A DNA stretch of 64,000 nucleotides from DASPJL01 sp035628645 (GTDB taxonomy: Bacteria; Bacteroidota; Bacteroidia; Cytophagales; Cyclobacteriaceae), in assembly GCA_035628645.1 (NCBI GenBank), contig DASPJL010000108.1, positions 1 to 64,000 of the forward strand, read 5' to 3'. The notes under the pieces are model-generated. The model made no database searches. It was not told the origin of the DNA and was given only the letters and a program-made list of their open reading frames with translations. Of this stretch, positions 45,470 to 55,064 are shown piece by piece (position 1 is the stretch's first letter; the number at the start of each line of letters is the position of its first letter). A program made the position numbers and the translations under genes.

Positions 45470-45566
45470 AAACACTTATTTTAACCAGCACAAATAAGCC
45501 TTTTATTCATCTTTCATTTACGTTCCAAATATAGATGTAAGATTATCAACAGGAAATTATTTTAGA

Positions 45567-46871
45567 TTAACCCTTATTTTTCTTCGATGAATCTTTTGTG
45601 CGCAAAGGATTCATTTTTTGTTTAGACCTCTTTGCCTTCTTCTTCTCATGAAATGCGCCTTTAAATTCAGGATCTTCCCTTCTTTTTTGATTATCAATTT
45701 CCCTGGCAAAATCTTGCTTTTCTGCAAATGAAGTGGTTTCTACCTTTACCTCTGCCGGAAGTTGTTCACGGGGAATCTCCATTCTGATTATTTTTTCGAT
45801 TTTGGCTATATGATATTCTTCCTCTTCTGATACAAAAGTGATGGCTTCTCCGGTTAGAAAAGCTCTACCGGTTCTTCCTATTCGATGGACATAGTCTTCA
45901 TAAATGACCGGCACTTCAAAATTGATCACATGGCTTATTTTGTCCACATCTAGTCCTCTAGCCGCTACATCTGTGGCCACCAGTATCCTGGTATTCCCTT
46001 TTTTGAAAGAATCTATTGAATTGATTCTGGTGTTTTGACCTTTGTTTGAGTGAATGATTTTGGCTTCATCGCTTATTTTTCTTGATATAAACTTAAATAA
46101 GTTATCCGCGCTTTGTTTGGTTTTTACAAACACAATTACCCGGTTGAACACTTCTGAATTCCTGAGTAAATGTTCCAATAGATTTACTTTGGTCTTGAAA
46201 TTCGGAACCTCGTAGATTATTTGCTTTACAGACTCTTTGGGTGTTGCCTGAGGTGTTACTTCTATTGAAACAGGAAACTCCAGGAATTCTTCGGTAAGTT
46301 TTACCACTCTTTCTGCCATAGTTGCAGAAAAAAGCAGATTTTGGCGTTTAATGGGAATCACCTCCAGGATTCTTCTTATCTGCGGCATAAACCCCATATC
46401 CATCATTTTATCCGCTTCATCCAGAATTAAAGTTTTTATTTCTTTGAGAACTAAATCACCTCTGCCATATAAATCCAAAAGTCTACCTGGTGTAGAGACT
46501 AAGATATCTATTCCACTTTTTATTTTTTCTATTTGAGTTTTTGGCCCTATGCCGCCATAAATTCCTATAAATCTCAAGTCAAGGTGGGTAGTGAATTGTT
46601 TCAGCACTTCTTCAATCTGCATCACCAGTTCTCTTGTAGGCGCCAGAATTAACGCTCTGGGGTTAGAACCTTGTGCATATTTTACTTTCATTAATAAAGG
46701 TAAAACATAAGCTGCGGTTTTGCCTGTCCCTGTTTGAGCTATTCCTAAAATATCATGGCCTGCTAAAATCTGAGGAATAGCTTTAGCTTGAATTTCAGTT
46801 GGATTTTCATATCCTGCTTCATTTATAGCAGATAATAATTGTTTATTGAGTTTAAAATCTTCGAAATTCAC
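45567..46871 (-). CDS. DEAD-box ATP-dependent RNA helicase (RhlE-like)
   Basis: The 434-residue protein has the complete motif set: Q motif NEAGYENPTEIQAKAIP, I AQTGTGKT, Ia PTRELV, II DEAD, III SAT, V ATDVAARGLDVD and VI HRIGRTGRA. The C-terminal extension is basic (EKKKAKRSKQKMNPLRTKDSSKKNKG), as in RhlE-type helicases that act on ribosome assembly or RNA decay. It diverges from the dihydroorotase gene. Confidence 0.94.
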   Translation of the reverse strand: MNFEDFKLNKQLLSAINEAGYENPTEIQAKAIPQILAGHDILGIAQTGTGKTAAYVLPLLMKVKYAQGSNPRALILAPTRELVMQIEEVLKQFTTHLDLRFIGIYGGIGPKTQIEKIKSGIDILVSTPGRLLDLYGRGDLVLKEIKTLILDEADKMMDMGFMPQIRRILEVIPIKRQNLLFSATMAERVVKLTEEFLEFPVSIEVTPQATPKESVKQIIYEVPNFKTKVNLLEHLLRNSEVFNRVIVFVKTKQSADNLFKFISRKISDEAKIIHSNKGQNTRINSIDSFKKGNTRILVATDVAARGLDVDKISHVINFEVPVIYEDYVHRIGRTGRAFLTGEAITFVSEEEEYHIAKIEKIIRMEIPREQLPAEVKVETTSFAEKQDFAREIDNQKRREDPEFKGAFHEKKKAKRSKQKMNPLRTKDSSKKNKG

Positions 46872-46959
46872 TTTTAAATATTTTGAGTTGAAAAGAACAT
46901 CCTAAATTGCGGTATCTTTTTAAAGCTATATTGGAATCTATTCTATAAAACCTCCGACT

Positions 46960-48300
46960 ATGAAAACAACTTTAATAACCAACGCAAATATAGTTAATGA
47001 CGGAAAGCAATTTATTTCTGACGTTTTTATAAAAGCCGGTAAAATAGAAAAGATAGACTCAAATCTTTCGGGCCAAAATGCTGCAATTGTTATTGATGCT
47101 AAAGGCAAACATCTGATTCCTGGTATTATTGATGATCAGGTTCACTTTAGGGAGCCTGGTCTCACTCACAAAGCAAATATTTATTCTGAAGCTAAAGCAG
47201 CTGTAGCAGGAGGAGTCACTTCCTTTATGGAAATGCCTAATACTGTTCCGAATGCGCTTACTCAAAAATTACTAGAAGACAAGTATGCAATTGCTTCACA
47301 AACCGCTCTTGCAAATTACTCCTTTTATATGGGCGCTTCAAATGATAACCTGGAAGAAGTACTAAAGACAGACAAATCAAAGGTTTGCGGAGTGAAGATT
47401 TTTATGGGCTCATCGACAGGGAATATGCTGGTTGATTCTAGTGAAGTTCTTGAAAGATTATTTAAAAACGTAGATGTCCTTATTGCCACCCATTGTGAAG
47501 ATGAAATGACAATCAGAAATAACGTTCAACGCTATAAGGAAATGTATGGAGATGACGTACTGACTGAAGTTCATGCTGAAATCCGAAATGAGGAAGCCTG
47601 CTTTAAATCCTCTTCCTTTGCAGTAGATCTGGCCAAAAAATATAAAACAAGACTTCACATTCTTCATATTACTACAGCGGAAGAATTGTCCTTATTTGAT
47701 AATAAAACTCCTCTAAAAGAAAAATTGATCACAGCGGAAGTCTGCGTTCATCATTTATGGTTTGATAAAAGCGATTATAGAAGCTTAGGGACAAAAATCA
47801 AGTGCAATCCTTCAATAAAGGAAAGCAGACATAAAAAGGCGCTTCTTCGGGGGCTGCTAAATAATTCCCTTGATATAATTGCAACGGATCACGCACCTCA
47901 TACTTTGGAAGAAAAAAATCAAAATTATTGGAATGCGCCTTCTGGATTACCCTTGGTTCAGCATCCATTATTAATGATGCTTGAATTTTATAAAAATGGA
48001 GAGATTACTTTGGAAAAAATAGTAGAGAAAATGTGTCATGCTCCTGCAGATTGTTTTAATGTAGCCGAAAGAGGGTTTATAAAAGAAGGTTATTGGGCAG
48101 ACCTGGTTTTGTTGGATCTTAATAAAAACTATACTGTACAAAAGGAAAATATTTTTTACAAATGCGGTTGGTCTCCTCTTGAAGGTCATACTTTCGGTTC
48201 ATCCATTACGCATACCTTGGTTAATGGAAATATTGTTTTCCAAAATGGAATATTTGACGAATCGAATAAAGGACAAAGATTATTATTTGATAGAAATTGA
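46960..48300 (+). CDS. pyrC: Dihydroorotase
   Basis: The 446-residue zinc amidohydrolase cyclises N-carbamoyl-L-aspartate to dihydroorotate in pyrimidine synthesis. Motifs are IIDDQVHFREPGLTHKANI (metal ligands His-x-Arg), THCEDE, HILHITTAEEL, CNPSIKE and IATDHAPHTLEEK with the metal-binding Asp and His. The form resembles the type I/allantoinase-like dihydroorotases. It converges on the LysR gene, 19 bp apart. Confidence 0.93.
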   Translation: MKTTLITNANIVNDGKQFISDVFIKAGKIEKIDSNLSGQNAAIVIDAKGKHLIPGIIDDQVHFREPGLTHKANIYSEAKAAVAGGVTSFMEMPNTVPNALTQKLLEDKYAIASQTALANYSFYMGASNDNLEEVLKTDKSKVCGVKIFMGSSTGNMLVDSSEVLERLFKNVDVLIATHCEDEMTIRNNVQRYKEMYGDDVLTEVHAEIRNEEACFKSSSFAVDLAKKYKTRLHILHITTAEELSLFDNKTPLKEKLITAEVCVHHLWFDKSDYRSLGTKIKCNPSIKESRHKKALLRGLLNNSLDIIATDHAPHTLEEKNQNYWNAPSGLPLVQHPLLMMLEFYKNGEITLEKIVEKMCHAPADCFNVAERGFIKEGYWADLVLLDLNKNYTVQKENIFYKCGWSPLEGHTFGSSITHTLVNGNIVFQNGIFDESNKGQRLLFDRN

Positions 48301-48319
48301 TTTAAGAAGAACAGGTGAT

Positions 48320-49222
48320 TTATTTCGAAACAAACTGTTTTTTAGTAAAATCTGCAAGTGACGAAATAAACTCCTTTATATATTCCGGGATATCAGGAAC
48401 ATTCAGTGTTGCCGCGTACCATGTTCTTTTAAAACCGCCCTCATTTATTGGTAAAATCATCAATTCACTTTTGTTTAAATAGGGTAAAACTGCCCACTTC
48501 GCCATAACAGTGATGCCGAGTTTTGCTTTTACCATTTCAATAATTGCCTCAGTCAAATCAATTTTTGTAATTCTTGATGGCAAATATTCAGCATTTTCAA
48601 ATATGTGTTTAAAGGTTTGGCTTTCTTCTACATTTGCCGAATACATGATATAGTTTTCATTAATAAAATCTTTTGCGGAGATAAATTTCAAATTCGTCCA
48701 CGCGTGATCCCTTGGAAAGACAGCCACCACTTCATCTTCAAAAAGAGGGTGGAATAAGAAATTAGGATTTTCATTCAGATGATTAACAATTGCAATTTCA
48801 AGTTTACCTTCCTGCAAAAATTCTAGTGGTTTTCTGGTTGCTTCAGCTACTATTCTAAATTCTACTTTAGGCCTTTTTATATAAAATGATTTTAAAGAGG
48901 AGGATAACCAGTAATAGCTTGTATAGCATTGTGTGCTTAGCCTGATTAGGCCAGAATCTTCTGAAATTATCCTTTTTAGGTCATTATTGTTTTTCTCGAT
49001 TTCGTCGAGTATAGAGTTAGCAGTTTTTAGCAGACGCTCCCCGGCAGGAGTGAGTAGCATTTGCTTGTTTATTCTAAAAAAGAACCTTGTTTTATACTCT
49101 TCCTCAATTTCTTTTACCTGATGGCTTAAGGCCGATTGTGTCAAAAAAAGTTTATTGGCTGCCCTGGTTAAACTTTTATATTCTGCAACCGCTTTAACAA
49201 GTTTTAAATGCCGTATCTCCAT
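48320..49222 (-). CDS. LysR family transcriptional regulator, MetR-like
   Basis: The 300-residue regulator has an N-terminal winged helix (SLTRAANKLFLTQSALSHQVKEIE) and a periplasmic-binding-type effector domain. The N-terminal EIRHLKLVKAVAEY, QSALSHQ and the STQCYTSYYWL region resemble MetR of enterobacteria, which binds homocysteine and controls methionine genes, but no met gene is adjacent. The target genes are unknown. The 260-bp gap to the Hsp20-like gene lies in front of it and could be shared regulation. Confidence 0.9.
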   Translation of the reverse strand: MEIRHLKLVKAVAEYKSLTRAANKLFLTQSALSHQVKEIEEEYKTRFFFRINKQMLLTPAGERLLKTANSILDEIEKNNNDLKRIISEDSGLIRLSTQCYTSYYWLSSSLKSFYIKRPKVEFRIVAEATRKPLEFLQEGKLEIAIVNHLNENPNFLFHPLFEDEVVAVFPRDHAWTNLKFISAKDFINENYIMYSANVEESQTFKHIFENAEYLPSRITKIDLTEAIIEMVKAKLGITVMAKWAVLPYLNKSELMILPINEGGFKRTWYAATLNVPDIPEYIKEFISSLADFTKKQFVSK

Positions 49223-49405
49223 TAAGTTTACTGTTTATTTTTAATCTGCATCTGAGCAAATCTTAAGCAATATAATATTCTTAAAATAAATTTACCCGAT
49301 GACGACACTACGGTCTTTTCACATTTTGATTTTATGTTGAATTGAAAGTTTTGATAATCTTATTTCACGTCATAAAGGCATAAGGATTTCTTCTTATGCG
49401 TCGTT

Positions 49406-49458
49406 TTGACAGCTTTCTTAAGTTTTTCTTTCTTTGCATAATGTTTGTTTAAACAAAT
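49406..49458 (+). promoter_or_regulatory. Candidate promoter and operator palindrome of the Hsp20-like gene
   Basis: TTG at 49406-49408 and TTTCTTTG at 49429-49436 resemble -33 TTG and -7 TAnnTTTG with a 20-bp spacer. The expected start lies at about 49443, exactly where the perfect 14-bp palindrome TTTGTTTAAACAAA begins (49444-49457). The palindrome is a plausible operator. Confidence 0.4.
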
Positions 49459-49482
49459 GATAAATAAAAAGAAAGGGAAAAA

Positions 49483-49878
49483 ATGAAATCTGTAAATAAA
49501 AATCAAATGAAACAATTGGCTCATCAATTTAACTTGATGAATACAGTTGGGGGAGGAGTTAGTAAAACATCAGTTGAGGTTTTAGATTTTGAGGACAAAA
49601 CAGAACTGAAAATATTCGCTCCCGGGGTAAATCCAGAAGCCTTTAAAATATTCATTAATAATAACCAACTGATGGTTTTTTCAGTAATTTCGGAGAATGA
49701 AGCATCTATTCAATCCTTTATAGCTCCATTATTCAGCAGAAGCTGGGTTCTGCCTCCATATATTGATGATGAACAAATAGAGGCCTTGCAAGACGGCAAC
49801 ATCTTGAAAATTGTTTTGCCTTTTAAAAATGCTTCTAAACAAAACATCAGAAAAATTGACATAAGAAATAACTTCTAA
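49483..49878 (+). CDS. Hsp20/alpha-crystallin-like small protein
   Basis: The 131-residue protein has the alpha-crystallin pattern: SVEVLDFEDKTELKIFAPGVNPEAFKIFINNNQLMVF, then SRSWVLPPYIDDEQIEALQDGNILKIVLPF. The LP-x-ID-x-x-x-I and GxLxIxLP steps are the strand beta-6 and beta-9 signatures of small heat-shock proteins. Its N- and C-terminal arms are short and the sequence is divergent. It is probably a cytoplasmic holdase induced by stress. Confidence 0.8.
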   Translation: MKSVNKNQMKQLAHQFNLMNTVGGGVSKTSVEVLDFEDKTELKIFAPGVNPEAFKIFINNNQLMVFSVISENEASIQSFIAPLFSRSWVLPPYIDDEQIEALQDGNILKIVLPFKNASKQNIRKIDIRNNF

Positions 49879-49909
49879 AATGCTTTTGTGCCAGGATGAG
49901 GGTTAAGAT

Positions 49910-50404
49910 CTATAGATTTAGCAACTCTTCCTGGCACACCATTTTTACCATTTCCTCGAGATATATTTTATCCGTTTCGTCAAACTGATCGAGTTTATCA
50001 CTATCCACATCCAGTACAAAAGCTACCTTTCCTTCAATTATTCCAGGTATTACAATTTCTGATTTCGATGCTGAACTACAAGCAATATGTCCGGGAAATT
50101 TATCCACATCAGGAACAATAATGGTTTCTTTTTTTGAATAAGAAGCGCCACAAACACCTTTATTAAAATCTATCCTTGTACAAGCGATTGGACCTTGAAA
50201 AGGCCCAAGTACCAACTGATTTTCCTTTGTGAGATAATAACCCACCCAAAAGAAATTAAATACTGATTTTAAAGCAGCGGCTGTATTTGCCATGTTAGCA
50301 ATCAAATCTTTTTCTCCGGAAATCAGCGCTTTTATTTGAGGAAGAAGCGCTTCATATTTTTCTTTTTTGTCTTCCGTTTCAGGAATATAGATTTCTTCAG
50401 CCAT
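49910..50404 (-). CDS. Free methionine-(R)-sulfoxide reductase (GAF domain)
   Basis: The 164-residue GAF protein carries the three cysteines of the fRMsr family: CTRI, GVCG and IACSSASKSEIV. The FFWVGYY and IPGIIEGKVAFVLDVDS motifs are also typical. The enzyme reduces free methionine-R-sulfoxide. It lies 5 bp after ribD on the same strand, so it is cotranscribed with it. Confidence 0.9.
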   Translation of the reverse strand: MAEEIYIPETEDKKEKYEALLPQIKALISGEKDLIANMANTAAALKSVFNFFWVGYYLTKENQLVLGPFQGPIACTRIDFNKGVCGASYSKKETIIVPDVDKFPGHIACSSASKSEIVIPGIIEGKVAFVLDVDSDKLDQFDETDKIYLEEMVKMVCQEELLNL

Positions 50405-50409
50405 CTTTT

Positions 50410-51441
50410 TTAAATTTTAGGTCTGTAAATTTTTAAAGTGTTGTCCAGGATTTTTTCTTCCGATATCAACACACCTTCAATTTGGGGAGCCTTTATCCCT
50501 TTACCAAAAACTGCTTTACTCCGAAAACAACGTATTTCATCCCACATATTTATCTTCATAAATTCATCCATTAATTTTGCACCACCTTCTACTATAACGG
50601 ATTGAATTTGCCTCCTATAAAGATCTTCTAAAATTTGAGGAAGGACAGGTAAAGAATAATCCAGCTTTATATACTGATTATATTCTTGTGATTCATCCCG
50701 TGTTGAGTTATAACATAAAGTTGTTTGGCTAGTATCAAAAATATTTAAAGTTTTAGGTAAGGATAAGTTTCTATCAATTACAATACGAATAGGAGAACTT
50801 CCAACCCAATGCCTGACATTTAATTGCGGATTGTCGTAAAAAGCTGTTTTTGTTCCTACCATAATAGAATCTTCCTCCGCTCTCCATTTGTGGACCAGCT
50901 TTCTGGACAATTCATTGCTGATCCATTTTGAGGAGAAATCTTCCCGGGCAATAAAGCCATCAGATGTTTCTGCCCATTTCAGAATAATGAAAGGCCGTTT
51001 GTTTTCCAGGAAATTAAAGAACCGTTTATTTAGGTCCCTCCCCTCTGTTTCCATAACTCCTGATATTACTTCAGTGCCTGCTTCTTTAAGTTTGATTATT
51101 CCTTTCCCGCCAACCAATGGATTTGAGTCGACATTACAAATGACAACTTTGGGAATTTTATGTTTAATAATTAAATCGGCACAGGGCGGAGTCTTTCCCC
51201 AATGCGAACAAGGCTCGAGTGTAACCACCAATGTGCTTTCATTCAATAAACTTTTATCTTCTACGTCGTCAACCGCATTTACTTCGGCATGAGGGTCACC
51301 ATAGGATTTGTGCCATCCTTCCCCTATTATTTTATCTTTATGAACTATAACACAGCCGACCATTGGATTAGGACTAACCTTTCCTCTTCCATACCCGGCC
51401 AGCTCTAATGCCCTTTTCATATAGATAGAATACTCTTCCAT
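50410..51441 (-). CDS. ribD: Bifunctional riboflavin biosynthesis deaminase/reductase RibD
   Basis: The 343-residue protein has an N-terminal zinc deaminase (about 1-145) with HAEVNAV and the PCSHWGKTPPCADLI zinc site. The C-terminal reductase (about 146-343) has KWAETSDGFIA, SIMVGTKTAFYDNPQLNVR and VIVEGGAKLMDEF. It catalyses the second and third steps of riboflavin synthesis. prmC diverges 19 bp upstream, so a shared compact promoter region is implied. Confidence 0.95.
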   Translation of the reverse strand: MEEYSIYMKRALELAGYGRGKVSPNPMVGCVIVHKDKIIGEGWHKSYGDPHAEVNAVDDVEDKSLLNESTLVVTLEPCSHWGKTPPCADLIIKHKIPKVVICNVDSNPLVGGKGIIKLKEAGTEVISGVMETEGRDLNKRFFNFLENKRPFIILKWAETSDGFIAREDFSSKWISNELSRKLVHKWRAEEDSIMVGTKTAFYDNPQLNVRHWVGSSPIRIVIDRNLSLPKTLNIFDTSQTTLCYNSTRDESQEYNQYIKLDYSLPVLPQILEDLYRRQIQSVIVEGGAKLMDEFMKINMWDEIRCFRSKAVFGKGIKAPQIEGVLISEEKILDNTLKIYRPKI

Positions 51442-51460
51442 ACAATGCTTAATTTGTAAA

Positions 51461-52360
51461 TTGCAAGATAACCAAGTTATAAAGCAATTGGATAATTCAA
51501 TCTCTTCTAAATACCTTTTTGAAAAAATTCAGAAGGAATTGACTTCTGTTTACGAAATCAATGAGACCCAATCCATTGCTTCTTTAGTCTTGGAAAAACT
51601 TTTCGGAATAAGTAGATCAGCCATCATTCTTGATAAAAATATAAAAGGATTTAGTAAAGAGACTGAAAAAAAACTTGACCAAATAATTTTAAGGTTAAGA
51701 AATTCAGAGCCTATTCAATATGTGCTCGGCGAAACTGAATTTTATGGGAAGATAATGAAAGTAAGTCCGGCCGTACTTATTCCAAGACCTGAAACAGAAG
51801 AATTGGTTGATTTAATCATAAAAGAAAATTACAAAAGGGAAGATTTGAAAATCCTGGATATTTGTACCGGAAGCGGATGTATCGCCATCGCCCTTCAAAC
51901 CAATCTTAAGAATAACTCAACATTTGCCTTAGATATTTCACAGAAAGCAATCCATATGGCTGCTCGAAATGCCATAGAGAACCAGTCGCGAATAAACCTT
52001 CGTGAATGCGATATACTTAAGGAAGAAATTCCGTGGCAGAAAATTTCCTTTGATATAATAGTGAGTAATCCGCCTTATATTGGAGAATCAGAAAGGCGCT
52101 TGATGCAAAAAAATGTATTGGATCATGAACCTTCGTTGGCGCTTTTTGTAAAAGATACTGCTCCGTTAATTTTTTATGAAAGAATCATAAAGCTGAGCAA
52201 AACATGTCTGGTAAAAGGAGGAAGACTTTATTTTGAAATAAATGAAAGGTTTGGAGATGAAATCAGCGCCCTATTTTCAGATAACGGATTTAAAGATGTT
52301 GAAATAATAAAAGACCTCAGCGGAAAGGATAGAATTGCCAAAGGAAGTTATAATCCCTAA
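51461..52360 (+). CDS. prmC: Peptide chain release factor N5-glutamine methyltransferase
   Basis: The 299-residue enzyme methylates Gln in the GGQ motif of release factors. It has an N-terminal helical domain and a C-terminal AdoMet domain with LDICTGSGCIAIAL (motif I), PRPETEELV and VSNPPYIGESE with the catalytic NPPY. The start is TTG at 51461; no in-frame ATG exists between the ribD start and the protein body, and a second TTG lies at 51482. Confidence 0.92.
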   Translation: MQDNQVIKQLDNSISSKYLFEKIQKELTSVYEINETQSIASLVLEKLFGISRSAIILDKNIKGFSKETEKKLDQIILRLRNSEPIQYVLGETEFYGKIMKVSPAVLIPRPETEELVDLIIKENYKREDLKILDICTGSGCIAIALQTNLKNNSTFALDISQKAIHMAARNAIENQSRINLRECDILKEEIPWQKISFDIIVSNPPYIGESERRLMQKNVLDHEPSLALFVKDTAPLIFYERIIKLSKTCLVKGGRLYFEINERFGDEISALFSDNGFKDVEIIKDLSGKDRIAKGSYNP

Positions 52361-52486
52361 TTAATTCTGACAAATAAAATATTTTTTCCAGTCTATCCGT
52401 ATTTACTACTCTTTTTAGGTTGATTCATTTCTAAAAACAAGACATTAACTGTCAATGTGTCACCAAATATCTTTATGTTTTCTGAC

Positions 52487-52501
52487 TGGCATAACCCTTG
52501 T
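52487..52501 (+). promoter_or_regulatory. Sigma-54-like element upstream of dnaK
   Basis: TGGCAT - AACCC - TTGT resembles the sigma-54 consensus TGGCAC-N5-TTGC, with the last -12 C replaced by T. It lies 55 bp before the dnaK start codon. It is a weak prediction, but a sigma-54 activator gene is present in the window. Confidence 0.25.
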
Positions 52502-52555
52502 AAATCAATGGAGAGAACAAGAATAAATTTATAGATATTAAAATAAATAATAAAC

Positions 52556-54484
52556 ATGGGAAAAATTATAGGAATTGACTTAGGAACTACAAACTCTTGT
52601 GTTGCAGTGATGGAGGGTAATGAGCCAGTCGTTATTCAAAACAGTGAAGGTCGGAGAATTACTCCTTCTATTGTAGCCTTTCTACCGAATGGTGAGAGAA
52701 AAGTAGGAGATCCGGCCAAAAGACAAGCCATTACAAATCCCACAAATACAATTTCTTCCATCAAGCGTTTCATGGGTAAAAAGTATTCAGATGTATCCCA
52801 TGAGCTTAAAAGTGTTACATATAATGTGACTCGGGGAGATAATGATACTCCAAGAGTTAAAATAGGAGATAGGCTTTATACACCTCAGGAGCTTTCTGCG
52901 ATGATTCTTCAAAAGATGAAAACTACAGCAGAAGATTACCTGGGAACGACAGTCACTGAAGCTGTAATTACGGTTCCTGCTTACTTTAATGATGCTGAAA
53001 GGCAAGCCACTAAAGAAGCAGGTCAAATTGCAGGATTGGATGTAAAAAGAATAATTAATGAACCTACTGCCGCCGCTTTAGCTTATGGTATGGATAAGAA
53101 GAATAAGGACATGAAAATCGCCGTATTCGACTTAGGAGGAGGTACTTTTGACATTTCAATATTGGAATTGGGTGATGGGGTATTTGAAGTGAAATCAACA
53201 GATGGCGATACTCACTTGGGTGGAGACGATTTTGACGAAGTAATCATTAACTGGTTAGCGGAAGAATTCAAAAATGATGAAGGTGGCATTGACTTAAGAA
53301 AAGACCCGATGGCACATCAAAGACTGAAAGAAGCTGCTGAAAAAGCCAAAATAGAACTTTCAAGTTCGACTTCAACTGAAATCAATCTTCCTTACATTAT
53401 GCCGGTTGATGGAATTCCAAAGCACTTGGTAAGAACATTGTCTAGAGCCAAATTTGAGCAATTGGCTGATAGTCTGATCAAAAGATCTCTTGAACCTTGT
53501 AAAAAGGCGCTTAAAAATTCTGGATTTTCAACCTCAGAAATTGACGAAGTGATCTTAGTAGGAGGATCAACCCGTATCCCAAGGATACAGGAAGAAGTGG
53601 AGAAATTCTTCGGAAAGAAACCTTCTAAAGGAGTGAATCCTGATGAAGTTGTTGCAGTAGGTGCTGCAATTCAAGGTGGCGTATTAACAGGTGAAGTAAA
53701 AGATGTATTGCTTCTTGATGTAACACCACTTTCTTTAGGTATCGAAACTATGGGAGGAGTGTTTACTAAATTAATTGAAGCAAATACTACAATCCCAACT
53801 AAAAAATCTGAGGTGTTCTCTACTGCGTCAGATAATCAACCTTCTGTAGAAATTCATGTTCTTCAAGGAGAAAGAGCTATGGCAAGAGATAATAGAACCA
53901 TTGGTAGGTTTCACCTGGATGGTATTCCGCCAGCTCCAAGAGGTGTTCCTCAGGTTGAAGTTACTTTTGATATAGATGCCAATGGTATACTCCATGTATC
54001 TGCAAAAGATAAAGGAACAGGCAAAGAGCAAAAAATCAGAATAGAAGCTTCTTCAGGATTGACTGATGCTGAAATTGAAAAAATGAAAAATGAAGCTAAA
54101 GCCAATGAAGAATCTGACAAGAAAGAGAAAGAGAAAATAGATAAGCTAAATTCTGCAGACTCTATGATTTTCCAAACAGAGAAGCAGTTGAAGGAATATG
54201 GCGATAAGCTTTCAGCAGGAAATAAATCCGCAATAGAAGGTGCAGTTGCTAATCTTAAAACTGCCCATCAGTCTCAGGATATTGCCGGAATTGATACAGC
54301 GCTCGAAGCCCTTAACAATGCATGGGCTGCAGCATCACAAGAAATGTATGCAGCTTCTCAAGGTGGCCCCGGCGGAGGTCCGGGAGCAGGTGAAGGTCAA
54401 GGTCCCGAAAACCAACAAGGACCGGCAGCCGACAATGTCACGGATGTAGATTATGAAGAAGTAAGCGGCGATAAGAATAGATAG
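52556..54484 (+). CDS. dnaK: Molecular chaperone DnaK (Hsp70)
   Basis: The 642-residue protein has the full Hsp70 set: IIGIDLGTTNSCVAVMEG, VPAYFNDAERQATKEAGQIAG, IFDLGGGTFDIS-type VFDLGGGTFDISIL, ILVGGSTRIPRIQ and the linker VLLLDVTPLSLGIE. The C-terminal tail is Gly/Pro/Gln-rich and ends with YEEVSGDKNR near the usual EEV. It folds client proteins with DnaJ and GrpE, neither in the window. A strong terminator follows. Confidence 0.98.
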   Translation: MGKIIGIDLGTTNSCVAVMEGNEPVVIQNSEGRRITPSIVAFLPNGERKVGDPAKRQAITNPTNTISSIKRFMGKKYSDVSHELKSVTYNVTRGDNDTPRVKIGDRLYTPQELSAMILQKMKTTAEDYLGTTVTEAVITVPAYFNDAERQATKEAGQIAGLDVKRIINEPTAAALAYGMDKKNKDMKIAVFDLGGGTFDISILELGDGVFEVKSTDGDTHLGGDDFDEVIINWLAEEFKNDEGGIDLRKDPMAHQRLKEAAEKAKIELSSSTSTEINLPYIMPVDGIPKHLVRTLSRAKFEQLADSLIKRSLEPCKKALKNSGFSTSEIDEVILVGGSTRIPRIQEEVEKFFGKKPSKGVNPDEVVAVGAAIQGGVLTGEVKDVLLLDVTPLSLGIETMGGVFTKLIEANTTIPTKKSEVFSTASDNQPSVEIHVLQGERAMARDNRTIGRFHLDGIPPAPRGVPQVEVTFDIDANGILHVSAKDKGTGKEQKIRIEASSGLTDAEIEKMKNEAKANEESDKKEKEKIDKLNSADSMIFQTEKQLKEYGDKLSAGNKSAIEGAVANLKTAHQSQDIAGIDTALEALNNAWAAASQEMYAASQGGPGGGPGAGEGQGPENQQGPAADNVTDVDYEEVSGDKNR

Positions 54485-54507
54485 TAATCACTTTGAACTA
54501 GATTTTG

Positions 54508-54540
54508 AAAAGGCTGTCTCAAAAAAGAGATGGCCTTTTT
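54508..54540 (+). terminator. Intrinsic terminator of dnaK
   Basis: AAAAGGC-TGTCTC and GAGATG-GCCTTTTT form a stem of about 11 pairs with an A-rich loop, followed by a T run, 24 bp past the dnaK stop. Confidence 0.85.
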
Positions 54541-54614
54541 ATATGATAAAGAAATAGGAAAATATATTATCTTATCTTATAGTTTCTATTAACCCCTAAG
54601 GTTCTTCATTTTAT

Positions 54615-55064
54615 CTAAAACTTCCTCACTAAAAACACCCCCGCAATCATTAACGCTATCCCCAGCACTCTATAAATATTAATCGACTTAACAGGGAATC
54701 CTAAAAAACCAAAGTGATCAAAGATCACTGAAAAAACCAGTTGACCGGCCACCAAAAATCCTAATGTATTTGCCGCGCCGATTTTGGGAGCGACTATAAT
54801 ACTGGTAGCAATATAAAAAACACCTAGAAGTCCTCCTGAAAACTTCCACCAATCCAATTGACTTAAAGCCGAGAGTTGAGGAATGGATTGATAACTGGTA
54901 ATAAGCACATATACCACTAGTGCTACTGTGCCAACGAGAAACGAAATCAGTGACGAAATAGCTGGATTTTGTGTAAAATGATTTAATTGATTGTTTACTC
55001 CAATTTGGGTTACAGTAGCTAGTCCTGCAATTACTGCAAGTAGATAGAAAATTTCTTTAGGCAT
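54615..55064 (-). CDS. YdcZ/DUF606 family small multidrug-type transporter
   Basis: The 149-residue protein has five or so hydrophobic segments over its full length, starting IFYLLAVIAGLATVTQIGVNNQL and ending VLGIALMIAGVFLVRKF. GLLGVFYIATSIIVAPKIGAAN and FLVAGQLVFSVIFDHFGFLG are DUF606 signatures. The family is a half-size relative of DMT transporters with unknown substrate. Confidence 0.85.
   Translation of the reverse strand: MPKEIFYLLAVIAGLATVTQIGVNNQLNHFTQNPAISSLISFLVGTVALVVYVLITSYQSIPQLSALSQLDWWKFSGGLLGVFYIATSIIVAPKIGAANTLGFLVAGQLVFSVIFDHFGFLGFPVKSINIYRVLGIALMIAGVFLVRKF

Noticed and set aside
51442..51460. Riboswitch (FMN) in front of ribD
   Set aside because: Only 19 bp separate the ribD and prmC starts, which leaves no room for an FMN element.
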